Notes under the pieces: model-generated
Databases searched by the model: none
What the model saw: the letters and a program-made list of their open reading frames with translations, nothing else
What the model was told of the DNA's origin: nothing
Part shown: in pieces, positions 16,853 to 25,853 of the stretch
Numbering within the stretch: the first letter of the stretch is position 1
How the letters are laid out: every line of letters starts with the position of its first letter
Made by a program: the position numbers and the translations under genes
Assembly (NCBI GenBank): GCA_964415295.1
Contig: CAYPYN010000005.1
Span: 62,001-126,000 of the forward strand
Reading direction: 5' to 3'
DNA length: 64,000 bases
Origin: SB21 sp964415295
GTDB lineage: Bacteria; CLD3; SB21

Positions 16853-17884
16853 ATGAAGTTTTTTTCACTGTTAATCGCGGGCCTTTTCATCTCGTGTCAG
16901 ACAAACACGGCGCCCGAGGGCGATCCTTTGCCGCCTAAGGGAGCCGGCGTATTCCGCGTCGCGTTCGGATCCTGCAATAAACACAACCGTCCCCAGCCCC
17001 TTTGGGAAAAAATTCTGCAAAGCGATCCGGATATCTGGGTTTGGCTCGGCGATGTCATTTATGCCGACACGAAGAACATGAACCGCATGGCCAGAAAATA
17101 CCTTTTGCAGAAATCCAATCCGGCCTACCATGCGTTTATACAAAAAGTACCGGTCATCGGCACCTGGGACGACCACGATTTCGGAAAAAACGGAGCAAAG
17201 AAAAATTATCCTTTCAAACGCACCAGTCAGTCATTGTTCCTGGATTTCATTGGGGAACCTCCTGACAGCCCCAGACGGAAACAGGAAGGTGTTTATGTAT
17301 CGTATCGATTCGGCGCCGAAGAAAGGCCGATCCGGATCATTCTTCTTGACGAAAGGTATTTTCGGGATCGCCCGGGTCCGGATGCCGATATCCTCGGCGA
17401 AGCCCAGTGGGCATGGCTTCAAAACGAATTATCTGATACGATTCCTGCCGTCACATTGATCGGCTCTTCCTCCCAGATCGTCGGACGCGATCATGTGCAC
17501 GATAAATGGACCGACTTTCCGGCCGCGGAACGGCGATTGTTCCATTTGATCCGTTCTACCAAAGCCAAAAATCTCATCGTCCTGGCCGGTGACCGGCATT
17601 TCGGTGAAATTTCCAAATACTCCGACGCGCCAATCGGGTATCCTTTGTACGAGATCACATCCAGCGGATTGACGCACCATAAGAACAGATTCTGGCAGGA
17701 GCTATTCGGCCTTGAGAAGAACCGCTACCGCTTGTACGGACCTTTTTACAATCTTAATTACGGAATCGTGGATATCGACTTGCAGGAACAATCTCTGACA
17801 ATGTTTGTTTGCAATAAAAACGGGAACGTTCAGTTTAAACAGAAAATATCAACAAAGGAGTTGCAGCCTCATGCCGGGAATTGA
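16853..17884 (+). CDS. PhoD-like phosphatase, lipoprotein
   Basis: 343 residues. A lipobox ends in FISC with Cys at residue 15, so the protein is probably lipid-anchored in the envelope. The metallophosphatase core is visible as RVAFGSCNKH (start of the PhoD domain), WLGDVIYAD (Asp ligands), GTWDDHDFG (the DDHD signature of PhoD) and LAGDRHFGEI (His ligand near the end). PhoD enzymes hydrolyse phosphodiesters and monoesters using Fe3+/Ca2+. This group, with FGSC-type N-termini and no PhoD_N domain, is common in FCB bacteria. Its 3' end overlaps the start of the GNAT gene by 14 bases. Confidence 0.88.
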   Translation: MKFFSLLIAGLFISCQTNTAPEGDPLPPKGAGVFRVAFGSCNKHNRPQPLWEKILQSDPDIWVWLGDVIYADTKNMNRMARKYLLQKSNPAYHAFIQKVPVIGTWDDHDFGKNGAKKNYPFKRTSQSLFLDFIGEPPDSPRRKQEGVYVSYRFGAEERPIRIILLDERYFRDRPGPDADILGEAQWAWLQNELSDTIPAVTLIGSSSQIVGRDHVHDKWTDFPAAERRLFHLIRSTKAKNLIVLAGDRHFGEISKYSDAPIGYPLYEITSSGLTHHKNRFWQELFGLEKNRYRLYGPFYNLNYGIVDIDLQEQSLTMFVCNKNGNVQFKQKISTKELQPHAGN

Positions 17885-18359
17885 AATAAAAAACGCACAG
17901 CCGCAGGAAATTCCTTTGATCCTGTCCTTCATCAGGGAACTTGCCGAGTACGAAAGACTGGCGCATGCCGTGGTCGCAACCGAAGAACTTTTGCATGAAC
18001 ATTTATTCGGCCCTCAGCCCAAGGCGGAGGTCGTCATTGCACATTACGAAGGGGAACCGGTGGGCTTCGCGCTTTTTTTTCATAATTTTTCCACTTTTGT
18101 AGGGCGACCGGGATTGTATCTGGAAGACCTGTTCGTTCGTGAGAGCATGCGCGGCAAAGGTATCGGAAAAGCTCTATTGGTGCATCTGGCAAAAATTGCC
18201 GCAGAGAGAAACTGCGGAAGATTCGAATGGGCGGTTCTCGACTGGAATAAGCCGGCGATCGAATTTTATAAGAGTCTCGGCGCGGCCGCCGTGGACGACT
18301 GGACCATTTTCAGAGTGACCGGCGACGCACTGCATACATTGGCGCAAACGAAATCTTAA
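17871..18359 (+). CDS. GNAT-family N-acetyltransferase
   Basis: 162-residue acetyltransferase, starting at the ATG at 17871 (MPGIEIKNAQ) with AAAGGAG about eleven bases upstream; the longer frame from 17805 lies inside the PhoD-like gene. The acetyl-CoA loop is RGKGIGKALL, preceded by GLYLEDLFV and followed by EWAVLDWNKPAIEFYKSLGA. These blocks are those of the spermidine/spermine (diamine) acetyltransferase SAT-like subgroup, but the acceptor amine is not certain. It is coupled to the PhoD-like gene by a 14-base overlap and lies 12 bases before the SDR gene. Confidence 0.88.
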   Translation: MPGIEIKNAQPQEIPLILSFIRELAEYERLAHAVVATEELLHEHLFGPQPKAEVVIAHYEGEPVGFALFFHNFSTFVGRPGLYLEDLFVRESMRGKGIGKALLVHLAKIAAERNCGRFEWAVLDWNKPAIEFYKSLGAAAVDDWTIFRVTGDALHTLAQTKS

Positions 18360-18371
18360 CCTGGAAAACGT

Positions 18372-19133
18372 ATGAATACGCAATGGTCCTTATCCGGTAA
18401 GAAAGCTTTGATAACCGGCGCTACCAAAGGCATAGGAAAAGCGATCGCCGAAGAACTCCTGTCATTCGGAGCCGAGGTGGTCGCCGTTGCGCGCGATGCC
18501 GAAGAGATCAGGCAGACCATGGGGACATGGAACCGGGATTCCGTCAGGGCCTACGGGATCCGGGCCGATGTCAGCCGAGCGGCAGATCGGAAGAAAATAT
18601 TTGATGAACTGGAAACGAAATGGAAACAATTTGACATCCTGATCAATAATGTCGGCACCAACATCCGCAAAAAAGCGGTGGATTATACGACTGAAGAGTA
18701 CGACCACATTCTTAATACTAATTTGCACTCGGTCTTTGAGATTTGCCGGCTGTCTTATCCCTTCCTGAAAGGTTCCGGATGCGTGGTAAATATTTCTTCC
18801 GTCGGAGGTCTCACCGCCCTCCGAACCGGCGCTGTGTATGCCATGAGCAAGGCGGCCATGGTACAATTGACCAAAAACCTGGCTCTGGAATGGGCGCCTG
18901 ACGGCATCCGCGTTAATGCCGTTGCCCCATGGTACATAAATACACCCTTGGCCGAATCGGTTTTGAAAAATGAAGAATACCTGCAATCCGTTCTCGGCCG
19001 AACGCCTATGCATCGTGTCGGACGACCGGAAGAGGTCTCGGCGGCGGCTGTGTTCCTTTGCCTCCCGGCCGCTTCCTATATTACCGGTCAGTGTCTGGCT
19101 GTGGACGGCGGTTTCAGCATTTTCGGTTTTTGA
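18372..19133 (+). CDS. Short-chain dehydrogenase/reductase (tropinone-reductase-like)
   Basis: 253-residue classical SDR. The NAD(P) motif is TGATKGIG, followed by NNVGTN (NNAG position). The catalytic Ser is in VNISSVGG, with YAMSK supplying Tyr and Lys. The C-terminus (ITGQCLAVDGGFSIFGF) closes the fold. The tone of the sequence (LSGKKALITGATKGIG, VNAVAPWYINTPL) is that of tropinone-reductase-like SDRs, a large group with diverse substrates. Third gene of the PhoD-GNAT-SDR set. Confidence 0.9.
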   Translation: MNTQWSLSGKKALITGATKGIGKAIAEELLSFGAEVVAVARDAEEIRQTMGTWNRDSVRAYGIRADVSRAADRKKIFDELETKWKQFDILINNVGTNIRKKAVDYTTEEYDHILNTNLHSVFEICRLSYPFLKGSGCVVNISSVGGLTALRTGAVYAMSKAAMVQLTKNLALEWAPDGIRVNAVAPWYINTPLAESVLKNEEYLQSVLGRTPMHRVGRPEEVSAAAVFLCLPAASYITGQCLAVDGGFSIFGF

Positions 19134-19220
19134 CTAAACCTCTGTATTTTTTCGAACTTTCCGCTCATTTTTCAGCTTTTCCAATAGCACCCTCTCCTGT
19201 CCAAAACATCAAAAAATTCC

Positions 19221-19249
19221 TTGATATATAAAGACTTATAAACTATATT
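19221..19249 (+). promoter_or_regulatory. Promoter of the gmk operon
   Basis: TTGATA at 19221-19226, 17 bases, TATATT at 19244-19249, in a markedly AT-rich gap. About 45 bases of leader precede the gmk start. Confidence 0.65.
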
Positions 19250-19299
19250 TTTATCTAAATTGAATTCTTCTCAGCTGAAATTTTGTCAGTAAGTAAATT

Positions 19300-19869
19300 A
19301 TGGCACAATTGAGATCCAAAGAAGGTAAGTTAATCGTTTTCAGCGCGCCTTCCGGCACAGGTAAGACGGCGATCAAGAACGCTTTGATCAAAAAGGATCC
19401 GACCCTCGTTTTTTCTATTTCCGCTACGACCCGCGAGAAACGCGATGGCGAGCACGACGGCAAAGATTATTACTTTATCAGCGAGGCGGAGTTCAAGGAA
19501 CATATTGAACACAATGATTTTATTGAATACGACCACCACTTTGGTAATTATTACGGCACGTTGCGTATGGCGGTCGAACCGGATCTCAAAGTGGGCAGCA
19601 ACGTGATCATGGATATCGATGTCAATGGAGCGCTTGCCGTAAAGAAGAATTTTCCGGACCAGTCCGTTCTGATTTTCATCAAACCCCCGTCCATGGACGA
19701 ATTGAAAAAGCGTCTGATGGCGCGCGGAACAGAAACGGAAGATTCGCTGAAAATACGGCTGGCGAGAGTGGCGGAGGAGATGGAAAAAGCACACCTTTTC
19801 GATCATGTGGTGGTCAATGATACCATCGAGCGCGCCGCCAACGAGATCCTCGACATAATCCGTAAATAA
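19300..19869 (+). CDS. gmk: Guanylate kinase
   Basis: 189-residue cytoplasmic enzyme that phosphorylates GMP to GDP with ATP. The P-loop is SAPSGTGKT and the GMP-binding part is SISATTREKRDGEHDGKDYYF, with EYDHHFGNYYGT and the lid region near RLMARGTETEDSLKIRL. Length is normal for bacterial Gmk. In many bacteria gmk is followed by rpoZ; here rpoZ is 12 kb away next to coaBC and gmk is followed after two bases by a sigma-54 activator. Confidence 0.97.
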   Translation: MAQLRSKEGKLIVFSAPSGTGKTAIKNALIKKDPTLVFSISATTREKRDGEHDGKDYYFISEAEFKEHIEHNDFIEYDHHFGNYYGTLRMAVEPDLKVGSNVIMDIDVNGALAVKKNFPDQSVLIFIKPPSMDELKKRLMARGTETEDSLKIRLARVAEEMEKAHLFDHVVVNDTIERAANEILDIIRK

Positions 19870-19871
19870 GG

Positions 19872-21155
19872 ATGAGTGCGACGACGACACAGGCTGAGAA
19901 CCTGAGAAATTTCATATTGGCCAACGACGAGGCCGAAATTGAGAGAAACCTGGATCATATCGCCGAGAGTATCGGTCTTATCGGGAAATCGACTTCGATC
20001 CGTTCGGTCGTTCGTGATATCTGCAAGATCGCACCGTCGGACGTTTCCGTACTCATTTCCGGAGAGAGCGGCACGGGTAAAGACGTTGCAGCCAAGGCGA
20101 TTCACCAGCTCAGCCGGAGGCGTACCCGGCCTCTCGTGATCGTCAATAGCGGCGCCATCGCGGAAGGCATTCTAGAAAGCGAGCTTTTCGGACATGAACG
20201 GGGCGCTTTTACCGGCGCCGTCTCGGAACGCAAAGGTTATTTTGAAACGGCCAACGGCGGAACGATCTTTCTGGACGAGATCGGAGACATGCCGCTCGCG
20301 ACGCAGGTCAAACTCCTGCGCGTGTTGGAATCCGGAGAATTTCTGAAGGTCGGCGGATCGGTGGTCAAAAAGTGCGACGTCCGTGTGATTGCTGCGACCA
20401 ACCGCAACCTGGAGCAAATGGTACGACGCGGCGAATTCCGGAAAGATCTGTATTATCGGCTGAAAGCGATCACACTGAATATGCCGCCGCTGCGCGCAAG
20501 GAAAGAGGATATTCCCGTGCTGATCGAGATGTTTGTTCGCAATTTCGATGAGCAGTTACACGGCAACTTTAAAGGTTTCTCCGCCGATGCGATCCGTGAG
20601 ATGACCGAATACCGATGGCCGGGTAATGTGAGGGAATTGAGAAACCTTGTTGAAAGCCTGATCACACTGAAAAGGGGCGAAACGGTTTCCGCAGCGGACG
20701 TAAGCGCCAACCTGCAGAATTTTAAAGATATCGACACGATCGATATCAACGAGCCGGACGACGCGCACTTACCCGTTGCAACGCACCTGACGCCGGAACA
20801 GGCCGAACGGGAATTATTATACCGGACGTTGCTGTCTTTGAAGCAGGACATCACGGATATCAAGATGTTCCTCGCCGCCAAATTCGGAAACACACAGCCG
20901 GGCATGGCCGGTTCTTCCGGCACGCCGGTCGTCTTTGAAAAGAAGATCACGGAACGCAAAGTGGTCGAACCGGAAGTATACAACGTCGAGGACTCTTCGG
21001 AACGCGACTCCATGGATGTAAGCGAGGCGGAAAAGGAACTGATCATCAAAGCTTTGAGGAAATACGACGGTAAGCGAAGCCTCGCGGCCAAAGTTCTCGG
21101 CCTGTCCGAGCGCACGCTTTACCGGAAGATCAAAGAGTATAATCTGGATCTCTAG
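19872..21155 (+). CDS. Sigma-54-dependent transcriptional activator without sensor domain
   Basis: 427-residue AAA+ enhancer-binding protein. A short N-terminus of about 40 residues carries no receiver, GAF or PAS domain. The AAA+ domain has Walker A GESGTGKD, the sigma-54 contact loop GAFTGA, Walker B IFLDEIGDMP, and arginine-finger region FRKDLYYRL. The Fis-type helix-turn-helix is at the end (KRSLAAKVLGLSERTLYRKIKEYNLDL). Residues about 300-370 form a linker. It starts two bases after gmk and its stop overlaps the first possible start of lptE. Lacking a sensor, it may be constitutively active or controlled by a partner protein. No clear sigma-54 promoter (GG-N10-GC) was found nearby. Confidence 0.92.
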   Translation: MSATTTQAENLRNFILANDEAEIERNLDHIAESIGLIGKSTSIRSVVRDICKIAPSDVSVLISGESGTGKDVAAKAIHQLSRRRTRPLVIVNSGAIAEGILESELFGHERGAFTGAVSERKGYFETANGGTIFLDEIGDMPLATQVKLLRVLESGEFLKVGGSVVKKCDVRVIAATNRNLEQMVRRGEFRKDLYYRLKAITLNMPPLRARKEDIPVLIEMFVRNFDEQLHGNFKGFSADAIREMTEYRWPGNVRELRNLVESLITLKRGETVSAADVSANLQNFKDIDTIDINEPDDAHLPVATHLTPEQAERELLYRTLLSLKQDITDIKMFLAAKFGNTQPGMAGSSGTPVVFEKKITERKVVEPEVYNVEDSSERDSMDVSEAEKELIIKALRKYDGKRSLAAKVLGLSERTLYRKIKEYNLDL

Positions 21156-21172
21156 TGACTGAGTGCGGCAAA

Positions 21173-21673
21173 ATGAAAGTGAAGATAAGACATTTGATAT
21201 TTGTTCTTTGTATGCTGACGGCGGCCGGTTGTACGTATTCATTTACAGGCGCCAATCTGGGCGGTCTTAAGACCGTAGCCGTGCCCGTATTCGATAATAT
21301 CACTTCGGAACCGGGCATTCGCGAGCGCGTCACCAACCAGCTGGTCCAGGCCATACTGGATGATAATAACTTCAAAATCGCCGATCTGAAACTGGCCGAC
21401 GCGGTGATCAGCGGAAAAATTACGAAGATCGAGGATGTGCCTTTTTCCTTCGAAGGATCGGGCAATTCATTCTCCACGACGGATTACAAGATCACGATCG
21501 TCACTACCGTCCGCTTTGAAAACAAGAAAGAAAAAAAGACCGTGTGGGAAGAAACGATCTCCGGATGGGGACGGTACAGTTTGCAGGGATCCAAACGGCG
21601 CAACGATGGCATTGACGAAGCAGTGAAAATGATAACTCAAAATGTAATTAACAAAGTAGTATCGGACTGGTAA
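21173..21673 (+). CDS. lptE: LptE-family lipoprotein
   Basis: About 166 residues with lipobox LTAAGC, giving an outer-membrane lipoprotein. The mature part (YSFTGANLGGLKTVAVPVFDNITSEPGI and onwards) matches the LptE family of the FCB group, which plugs the LptD barrel and delivers lipopolysaccharide to the cell surface. The frame is also open from a GTG at 21155 that overlaps the preceding stop, but the ATG at 21173 gives a compact signal peptide. Its presence argues for a Gram-negative, LPS-bearing cell. Confidence 0.85.
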   Translation: MKVKIRHLIFVLCMLTAAGCTYSFTGANLGGLKTVAVPVFDNITSEPGIRERVTNQLVQAILDDNNFKIADLKLADAVISGKITKIEDVPFSFEGSGNSFSTTDYKITIVTTVRFENKKEKKTVWEETISGWGRYSLQGSKRRNDGIDEAVKMITQNVINKVVSDW

Positions 21674-21727
21674 ACCCAAAACCGGAGATATTCAGAAACC
21701 CTAATTTTCTAAAACCCAAGGAACCGT

Positions 21728-23236
21728 ATGTCTTTGTCTCTTGATGGAGGCGCAATTTTATTTTACGCCTACCTTTTTTGCATGTTTGTTCTGTTCTTAT
21801 TCAGCACGCACAATTTCGTGATGATCTATTATTTCCTGAAACACCGCCATAAGAACGATCTGGAAAAGCTGGAATTAGACGAAATTCCTCAGTCACAATG
21901 GCCGCATGTGACGGTCCAGTTGCCCATATTCAATGAACAAAACGTCGCCGAAAGATTGATTCTGGCCACAACAAAACTAAACTGGCCCACGCATAAGCTG
22001 GAGATCCAGGTGTTGGACGACTCCACGGATGATACGCTGAAACTGACCTCTGGTTTGGTGAAGCGGCTGTCTCAGGAAGGTTGTAATATCAAACTCTTCC
22101 ATCGTACCGACCGCACGGGTTATAAAGCCGGAGCGCTTCGGGAAGCTTTGGAAAAAGCCGAGGGCGAATTCGTGGCTATTTTTGATGCGGATTTCATTCC
22201 CGATCCGGATTTTCTCAGGCATACGATACCGTACTTTGCCAATCCGAAGATCGGTATGGTCCAGACTCGATGGGGACATCTCAATGAGGATTATTCCATC
22301 CTGACGCAAACCCAGTCGATCGGATTGAACGGACACTTCGTGATCCAGCAGCTTGCACGCAACCGTGCCGGTTTTTTCATTAATTTCAACGGCACCGGTG
22401 GCATTTGGAAAAAAGATTGTATCCACGACGCGGGCAACTGGCACGATGATACGCTGACGGAAGATCTCGATCTGAGCTACCGTGCGCAATTGAAGGGGTG
22501 GAATTTCGTTTTTCTCAACGACGTTGTCTCTCCCGGCGAATTACCGGTCGAGATCAATGCGCTTAAGTCCCAGCAGTTTCGCTGGACCAAAGGCTCAGTG
22601 GAAACAGCCAAAAAGCTCGTTCCCAAGATCATGAAATCCGAATTGTCTCTGTGGGTGAAGATCCAATCGCTCTTCCATCTCACAAGCAATTTCTCTTATG
22701 TTTTTGTTGTAGCGTCGTGCCTGTTGAATTCATCGGTACTTTTCCTGCACAACGAGAACGGACGTTTCAATATCATACTCGATATCATGATGGTTTTCGT
22801 TTTTACGATCATTGGACTTTTCGTCTTCTATTTTTATTCGGAGAAAATGATCAATCCGAACTGGAAAAAACGTATGCTGCTTTTCCCGGTCTTCATGATG
22901 GGCAGTATGGGATTATCCCTGAGTAACGCAAAAGCCGTACTCGAAGGATTTTTTGATGTAAAATCGGCATTCATCAGGACGCCCAAGCTCGGTTTCCTGC
23001 ACCGGGATCACGCCAAGATGGAGCACAAAAAATACGCGATAAAAGTCGACAAATTGGTTTTCCTGGAAATACTGATGATCATGTATGTGGTTTGGTCATC
23101 CTATGTGGGAATTCACAATTATATGACCGCCAAATCCAATTTTATCGGGATGATCTTTTTCAACTTCTGGACGTTGATCGGATTTTCCATGGTCACGTTC
23201 CTCTCTCTCAAACACGTATATCAAAGCCGCAACTAA
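21728..23236 (+). CDS. Membrane glycosyltransferase family 2 (cellulose-synthase-like)
   Basis: 502-residue processive-type glycosyltransferase. One transmembrane helix at the N-terminus precedes the GT2 domain, with VLDDSTDDT, DADFIPDPD (DxD), the acceptor motif TEDLDLSYR (TED) and QQFRWTKGS (QxxRW). Three or four membrane helices follow (about residues 315-500). The arrangement is that of CesA/CslA-like enzymes making beta-linked polysaccharides such as glucomannan or cellulose. There is no PilZ domain, so c-di-GMP control through this protein is not expected. It follows lptE and precedes the acidic TPR protein. Confidence 0.9.
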   Translation: MSLSLDGGAILFYAYLFCMFVLFLFSTHNFVMIYYFLKHRHKNDLEKLELDEIPQSQWPHVTVQLPIFNEQNVAERLILATTKLNWPTHKLEIQVLDDSTDDTLKLTSGLVKRLSQEGCNIKLFHRTDRTGYKAGALREALEKAEGEFVAIFDADFIPDPDFLRHTIPYFANPKIGMVQTRWGHLNEDYSILTQTQSIGLNGHFVIQQLARNRAGFFINFNGTGGIWKKDCIHDAGNWHDDTLTEDLDLSYRAQLKGWNFVFLNDVVSPGELPVEINALKSQQFRWTKGSVETAKKLVPKIMKSELSLWVKIQSLFHLTSNFSYVFVVASCLLNSSVLFLHNENGRFNIILDIMMVFVFTIIGLFVFYFYSEKMINPNWKKRMLLFPVFMMGSMGLSLSNAKAVLEGFFDVKSAFIRTPKLGFLHRDHAKMEHKKYAIKVDKLVFLEILMIMYVVWSSYVGIHNYMTAKSNFIGMIFFNFWTLIGFSMVTFLSLKHVYQSRN

Positions 23237-23253
23237 ACGGATAGGTCTCGTTT

Positions 23254-25302
23254 ATGGCAAGAGAAAATAAAACTTCGGTTCCGGCCGTGATCAGCAATCA
23301 GGAGATCCTGGCTGAGATAAATCTCATTTCTCAAATTCAGCAGATCGAAACACGGTTGGCCGTTGATCCGGAAAGCCTGCGTTTTGCGCAGTTGGCCGAT
23401 GCCTATTTGGGGATCGGGGATTTTGACCACGCCATCGCGCTGTGTGAAAAAGGCATGCAAAAACATCCCAACTACGATACGGGAACGCTCGTGTTGGCGC
23501 GATCCTACTATCTGAGCGGCAATAAAATGAAAGCGCGGGAAGTGCTTCAGAATTTCCTGACAACCAACCCCGCAAGCCTGGCAGGGCATAAACTTCTGGG
23601 AGACCTCGCTCTCGAAGAAGACGATGTAAACGGTACGGTTTCACATTATCGTATCGCCTTACGTTTTGATCCGATCAATCGTCAGATCATTCAGACACTG
23701 GTTGATCTTAAGGATAAGTATCAGAAATTGAAGGAATCCAAGAGCGGCGATGAAGAGGAAGAAGCCGAGGTCAAATCCATCCCCAAGGCCGTCATTCCAA
23801 AACCTGTTGCAGAAAAGCCGGCCGAAAAGATCCAGCCTGAGATTCTGGAAACGGCCAAACCTAAAACCGAAGCGGTCAAAGAAGAATCCAGATTGGAAAA
23901 TTTCATCGAAGATGCCATACAGCCGGCCGAAGACAAATTCGCTTTCAAGGAGCCTCAGCCGAAATCCGCAGTGTCCGAATCCTCCGTTATTTCAGAGGAA
24001 GTAAAACCGGTTGTACAGCAGACCGTCGCATCGGAATTCTCACCGGCCTACACCGATGAGAAAGGTGTGATGTATTTTTATGACGACGATGAGGTTTCAT
24101 TCGATCAATACAAAAAACGACTGGAACTCCAGAAGGCCGGTAAAGCCCTTATAATCGAACGAGCTTTGCTGGATCAGAAACTGATTGAGAAAGGTGTCAA
24201 GTCGGCCGCCAAAGAATCGAAATCAGAAGACGTTTTCACACAGATGGAATCGGCCTTTGAGACCGACACCAAAACTGGTTTGAGCGAACCTGTGGCCGAA
24301 ACAAGACCGGCAAAAGAACCTGCGCAATTCACTTCATTCGAAGACCACATAAATGAATCCATGGCCCGGGAGGAGGAGGAGTTGCTTTCCGAGGCGGAGC
24401 AGGAAGCGGCCCTATCCGAACTTGAAATTTCTTACAAGGACTATCTGGACATATTGACCAGCGAGGATGACCTGCTGGAGGCCCTTTTCCAGGAAGAAAC
24501 GAAGACCGGTATGGAAGAAGCGGAAGACAAAGTGTCCCGTATCCTCAAAAGCGCGTTGGGCGAAGAAGCTCCTGCGCCTTCCGACACCGATCAACCTCTG
24601 GCCTATCTTGACTATTTGCAGAGTCTGGAAGACGAATCCGATATCGCTGAAGCCTCATTTGCGGAGGAGACGCCTTTGGATGACGGCGAGCCCATCGGGT
24701 TTGGTGAGTTCTCGGCATATCTGGATAATGCGGATGAAGCCATCGACTTCGAAACTTATGCCGTGATACTTCGAGCCGAGGGTGTTTCTTCTGACAGTTT
24801 ATGGGAAATGAAGTCCGTCGCGGAAGGACCTGGTCTTAAGTACGATGAATATATGGCTTCCGTTTCCGAACTGGAAAAAGCCGAAGCCGCTTTTGAAACG
24901 ATTAAAGAGGCAAAACCGTCAGAAAAACCGATCCAGCAGGCAGCGGCCGAGCCGGTAATCGAAGAAATGGTCACTGAGATCAAGACGGAAGAACGACCGG
25001 TTGCCAAGATCGAGCCTTACGAACAGAAACCCAAACTCACACCCGTTGCGGCTCAAGTAACGGAAGAAGTGGCGGAAGAGGATATCGCCGAAGAAATAAT
25101 CGAAGAGACCACCGAAGAAGAGATCAACCCACAGGAAGCCACGCCCGAATTGGTCGAAAAATTAGCCTCACGTGGCCAGTTCGGTACGGCTTACAAAGTT
25201 TGTAAAATGCTCAAAGTGAAGAATCCGACCGACGCCAAGGTCGATCGGAAGATTTTGGAACTGAAACGATTGTACGTGTGGAGCAGTCAGATGGTGGGAT
25301 AG
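23254..25302 (+). CDS. Long acidic protein with N-terminal TPRs and degenerate internal repeats
   Basis: 682 residues, no signal peptide, so probably cytoplasmic. Residues about 25-150 form TPRs (FAQLADAYLGIGDFDHAIALCEKG; LVLARSYYLSGNKMKAREVL; GHKLLGDLALEEDDVNGTVSHY). Residues 165-280 are Pro/Lys/Glu-rich linker. Residues about 280-550 contain a loose repeat with an aromatic-x-acidic-Tyr core: SFDQYKKRL, ISYKDYLDIL, LAYLDYLQSL, IGFGEFSAYL, LKYDEYMASV, several followed by an EA-x-F-x-E element. A short C-terminal helical pair (LVEKLASRGQFGTAYKVCKML) looks like a last TPR. I recognise no named family for the repeat. It sits 17 bases behind the glycosyltransferase and may assist it as a scaffold; this is inference. 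Confidence 0.8.
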   Translation: MARENKTSVPAVISNQEILAEINLISQIQQIETRLAVDPESLRFAQLADAYLGIGDFDHAIALCEKGMQKHPNYDTGTLVLARSYYLSGNKMKAREVLQNFLTTNPASLAGHKLLGDLALEEDDVNGTVSHYRIALRFDPINRQIIQTLVDLKDKYQKLKESKSGDEEEEAEVKSIPKAVIPKPVAEKPAEKIQPEILETAKPKTEAVKEESRLENFIEDAIQPAEDKFAFKEPQPKSAVSESSVISEEVKPVVQQTVASEFSPAYTDEKGVMYFYDDDEVSFDQYKKRLELQKAGKALIIERALLDQKLIEKGVKSAAKESKSEDVFTQMESAFETDTKTGLSEPVAETRPAKEPAQFTSFEDHINESMAREEEELLSEAEQEAALSELEISYKDYLDILTSEDDLLEALFQEETKTGMEEAEDKVSRILKSALGEEAPAPSDTDQPLAYLDYLQSLEDESDIAEASFAEETPLDDGEPIGFGEFSAYLDNADEAIDFETYAVILRAEGVSSDSLWEMKSVAEGPGLKYDEYMASVSELEKAEAAFETIKEAKPSEKPIQQAAAEPVIEEMVTEIKTEERPVAKIEPYEQKPKLTPVAAQVTEEVAEEDIAEEIIEETTEEEINPQEATPELVEKLASRGQFGTAYKVCKMLKVKNPTDAKVDRKILELKRLYVWSSQMVG

Positions 25303-25316
25303 ATTTATCCCGTATT

Positions 25317-25346
25317 TTGATTGAAACTATGCTCCGATGTTAGTAT
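25317..25346 (+). promoter_or_regulatory. Possible promoter of the gcvH operon
   Basis: TTGATT at 25317-25322, 18 bases, TAGTAT at 25341-25346, about 90 bases before gcvH. The leader includes the small hairpin GCGTTT-GTT-AAACGC. No glycine riboswitch core was seen. Confidence 0.4.
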
Positions 25347-25433
25347 TTTATCCCGCGTTTGTTAAACGCCCCAAAAAAGGATAAACCGTCCCTGCGGTTT
25401 TCACGCCACTATTTTTAGAAGGAGATAACTCTC

Positions 25434-25814
25434 ATGAATTTCCCCGAAGATCTGCTTTACACCTCAAGCCATGAATGGGTCAAGATCAATGGAGACGAAG
25501 CTGCGGTCGGGATCACCGATTACGCACAGTCGGAATTAGGCGATATTATATTTGTCGAAACGCCGGAAATCGGCCATAAAGTACAGGCCGGACAACCTTT
25601 CGGATCGATCGAAGCGGTCAAGACCGTGACGGACTTGTACGGACCACTGACCGGCGAGGTGACCGCTGTCAACTCAAAACTGACCGACTCACCCGAAGTG
25701 ATCAATTCCGATCCTTACGGAGAAGGTTGGATAATCAAGATGAAGGTGACCGATATGTCCGCAAAGGCCAATTTGCTTAATGCTCAGAAATACAAAGAAA
25801 CCACGGCGCACTAG
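25434..25814 (+). CDS. gcvH: Glycine cleavage system H protein
   Basis: 126-residue lipoyl carrier that shuttles the aminomethyl group between the P, T and L proteins. The lipoylation site is Lys63 in SIEAVKTVTDL, preceded by the typical ELGDIIFVETPEIG and followed by GPLTGEVTAVN. A strong AAGGAG lies about nine bases upstream of the ATG. It heads a plus-strand run that continues with a hybrid kinase, a REC-GGDEF protein and gcvP. gcvT is not in the window; lpdA (56167-57567) could supply the L protein. Confidence 0.97.
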   Translation: MNFPEDLLYTSSHEWVKINGDEAAVGITDYAQSELGDIIFVETPEIGHKVQAGQPFGSIEAVKTVTDLYGPLTGEVTAVNSKLTDSPEVINSDPYGEGWIIKMKVTDMSAKANLLNAQKYKETTAH

Positions 25815-25853
25815 TCTCGCTTACACCCGGTCGTATTCGATATAGCTCAACTC

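Noticed and set aside
25303..25433. Glycine riboswitch ahead of gcvH
   Set aside because: The conserved core elements of the glycine aptamer were not found; only a 6-bp hairpin (GCGTTT-GTT-AAACGC) is present, without a T run to make it a terminator.
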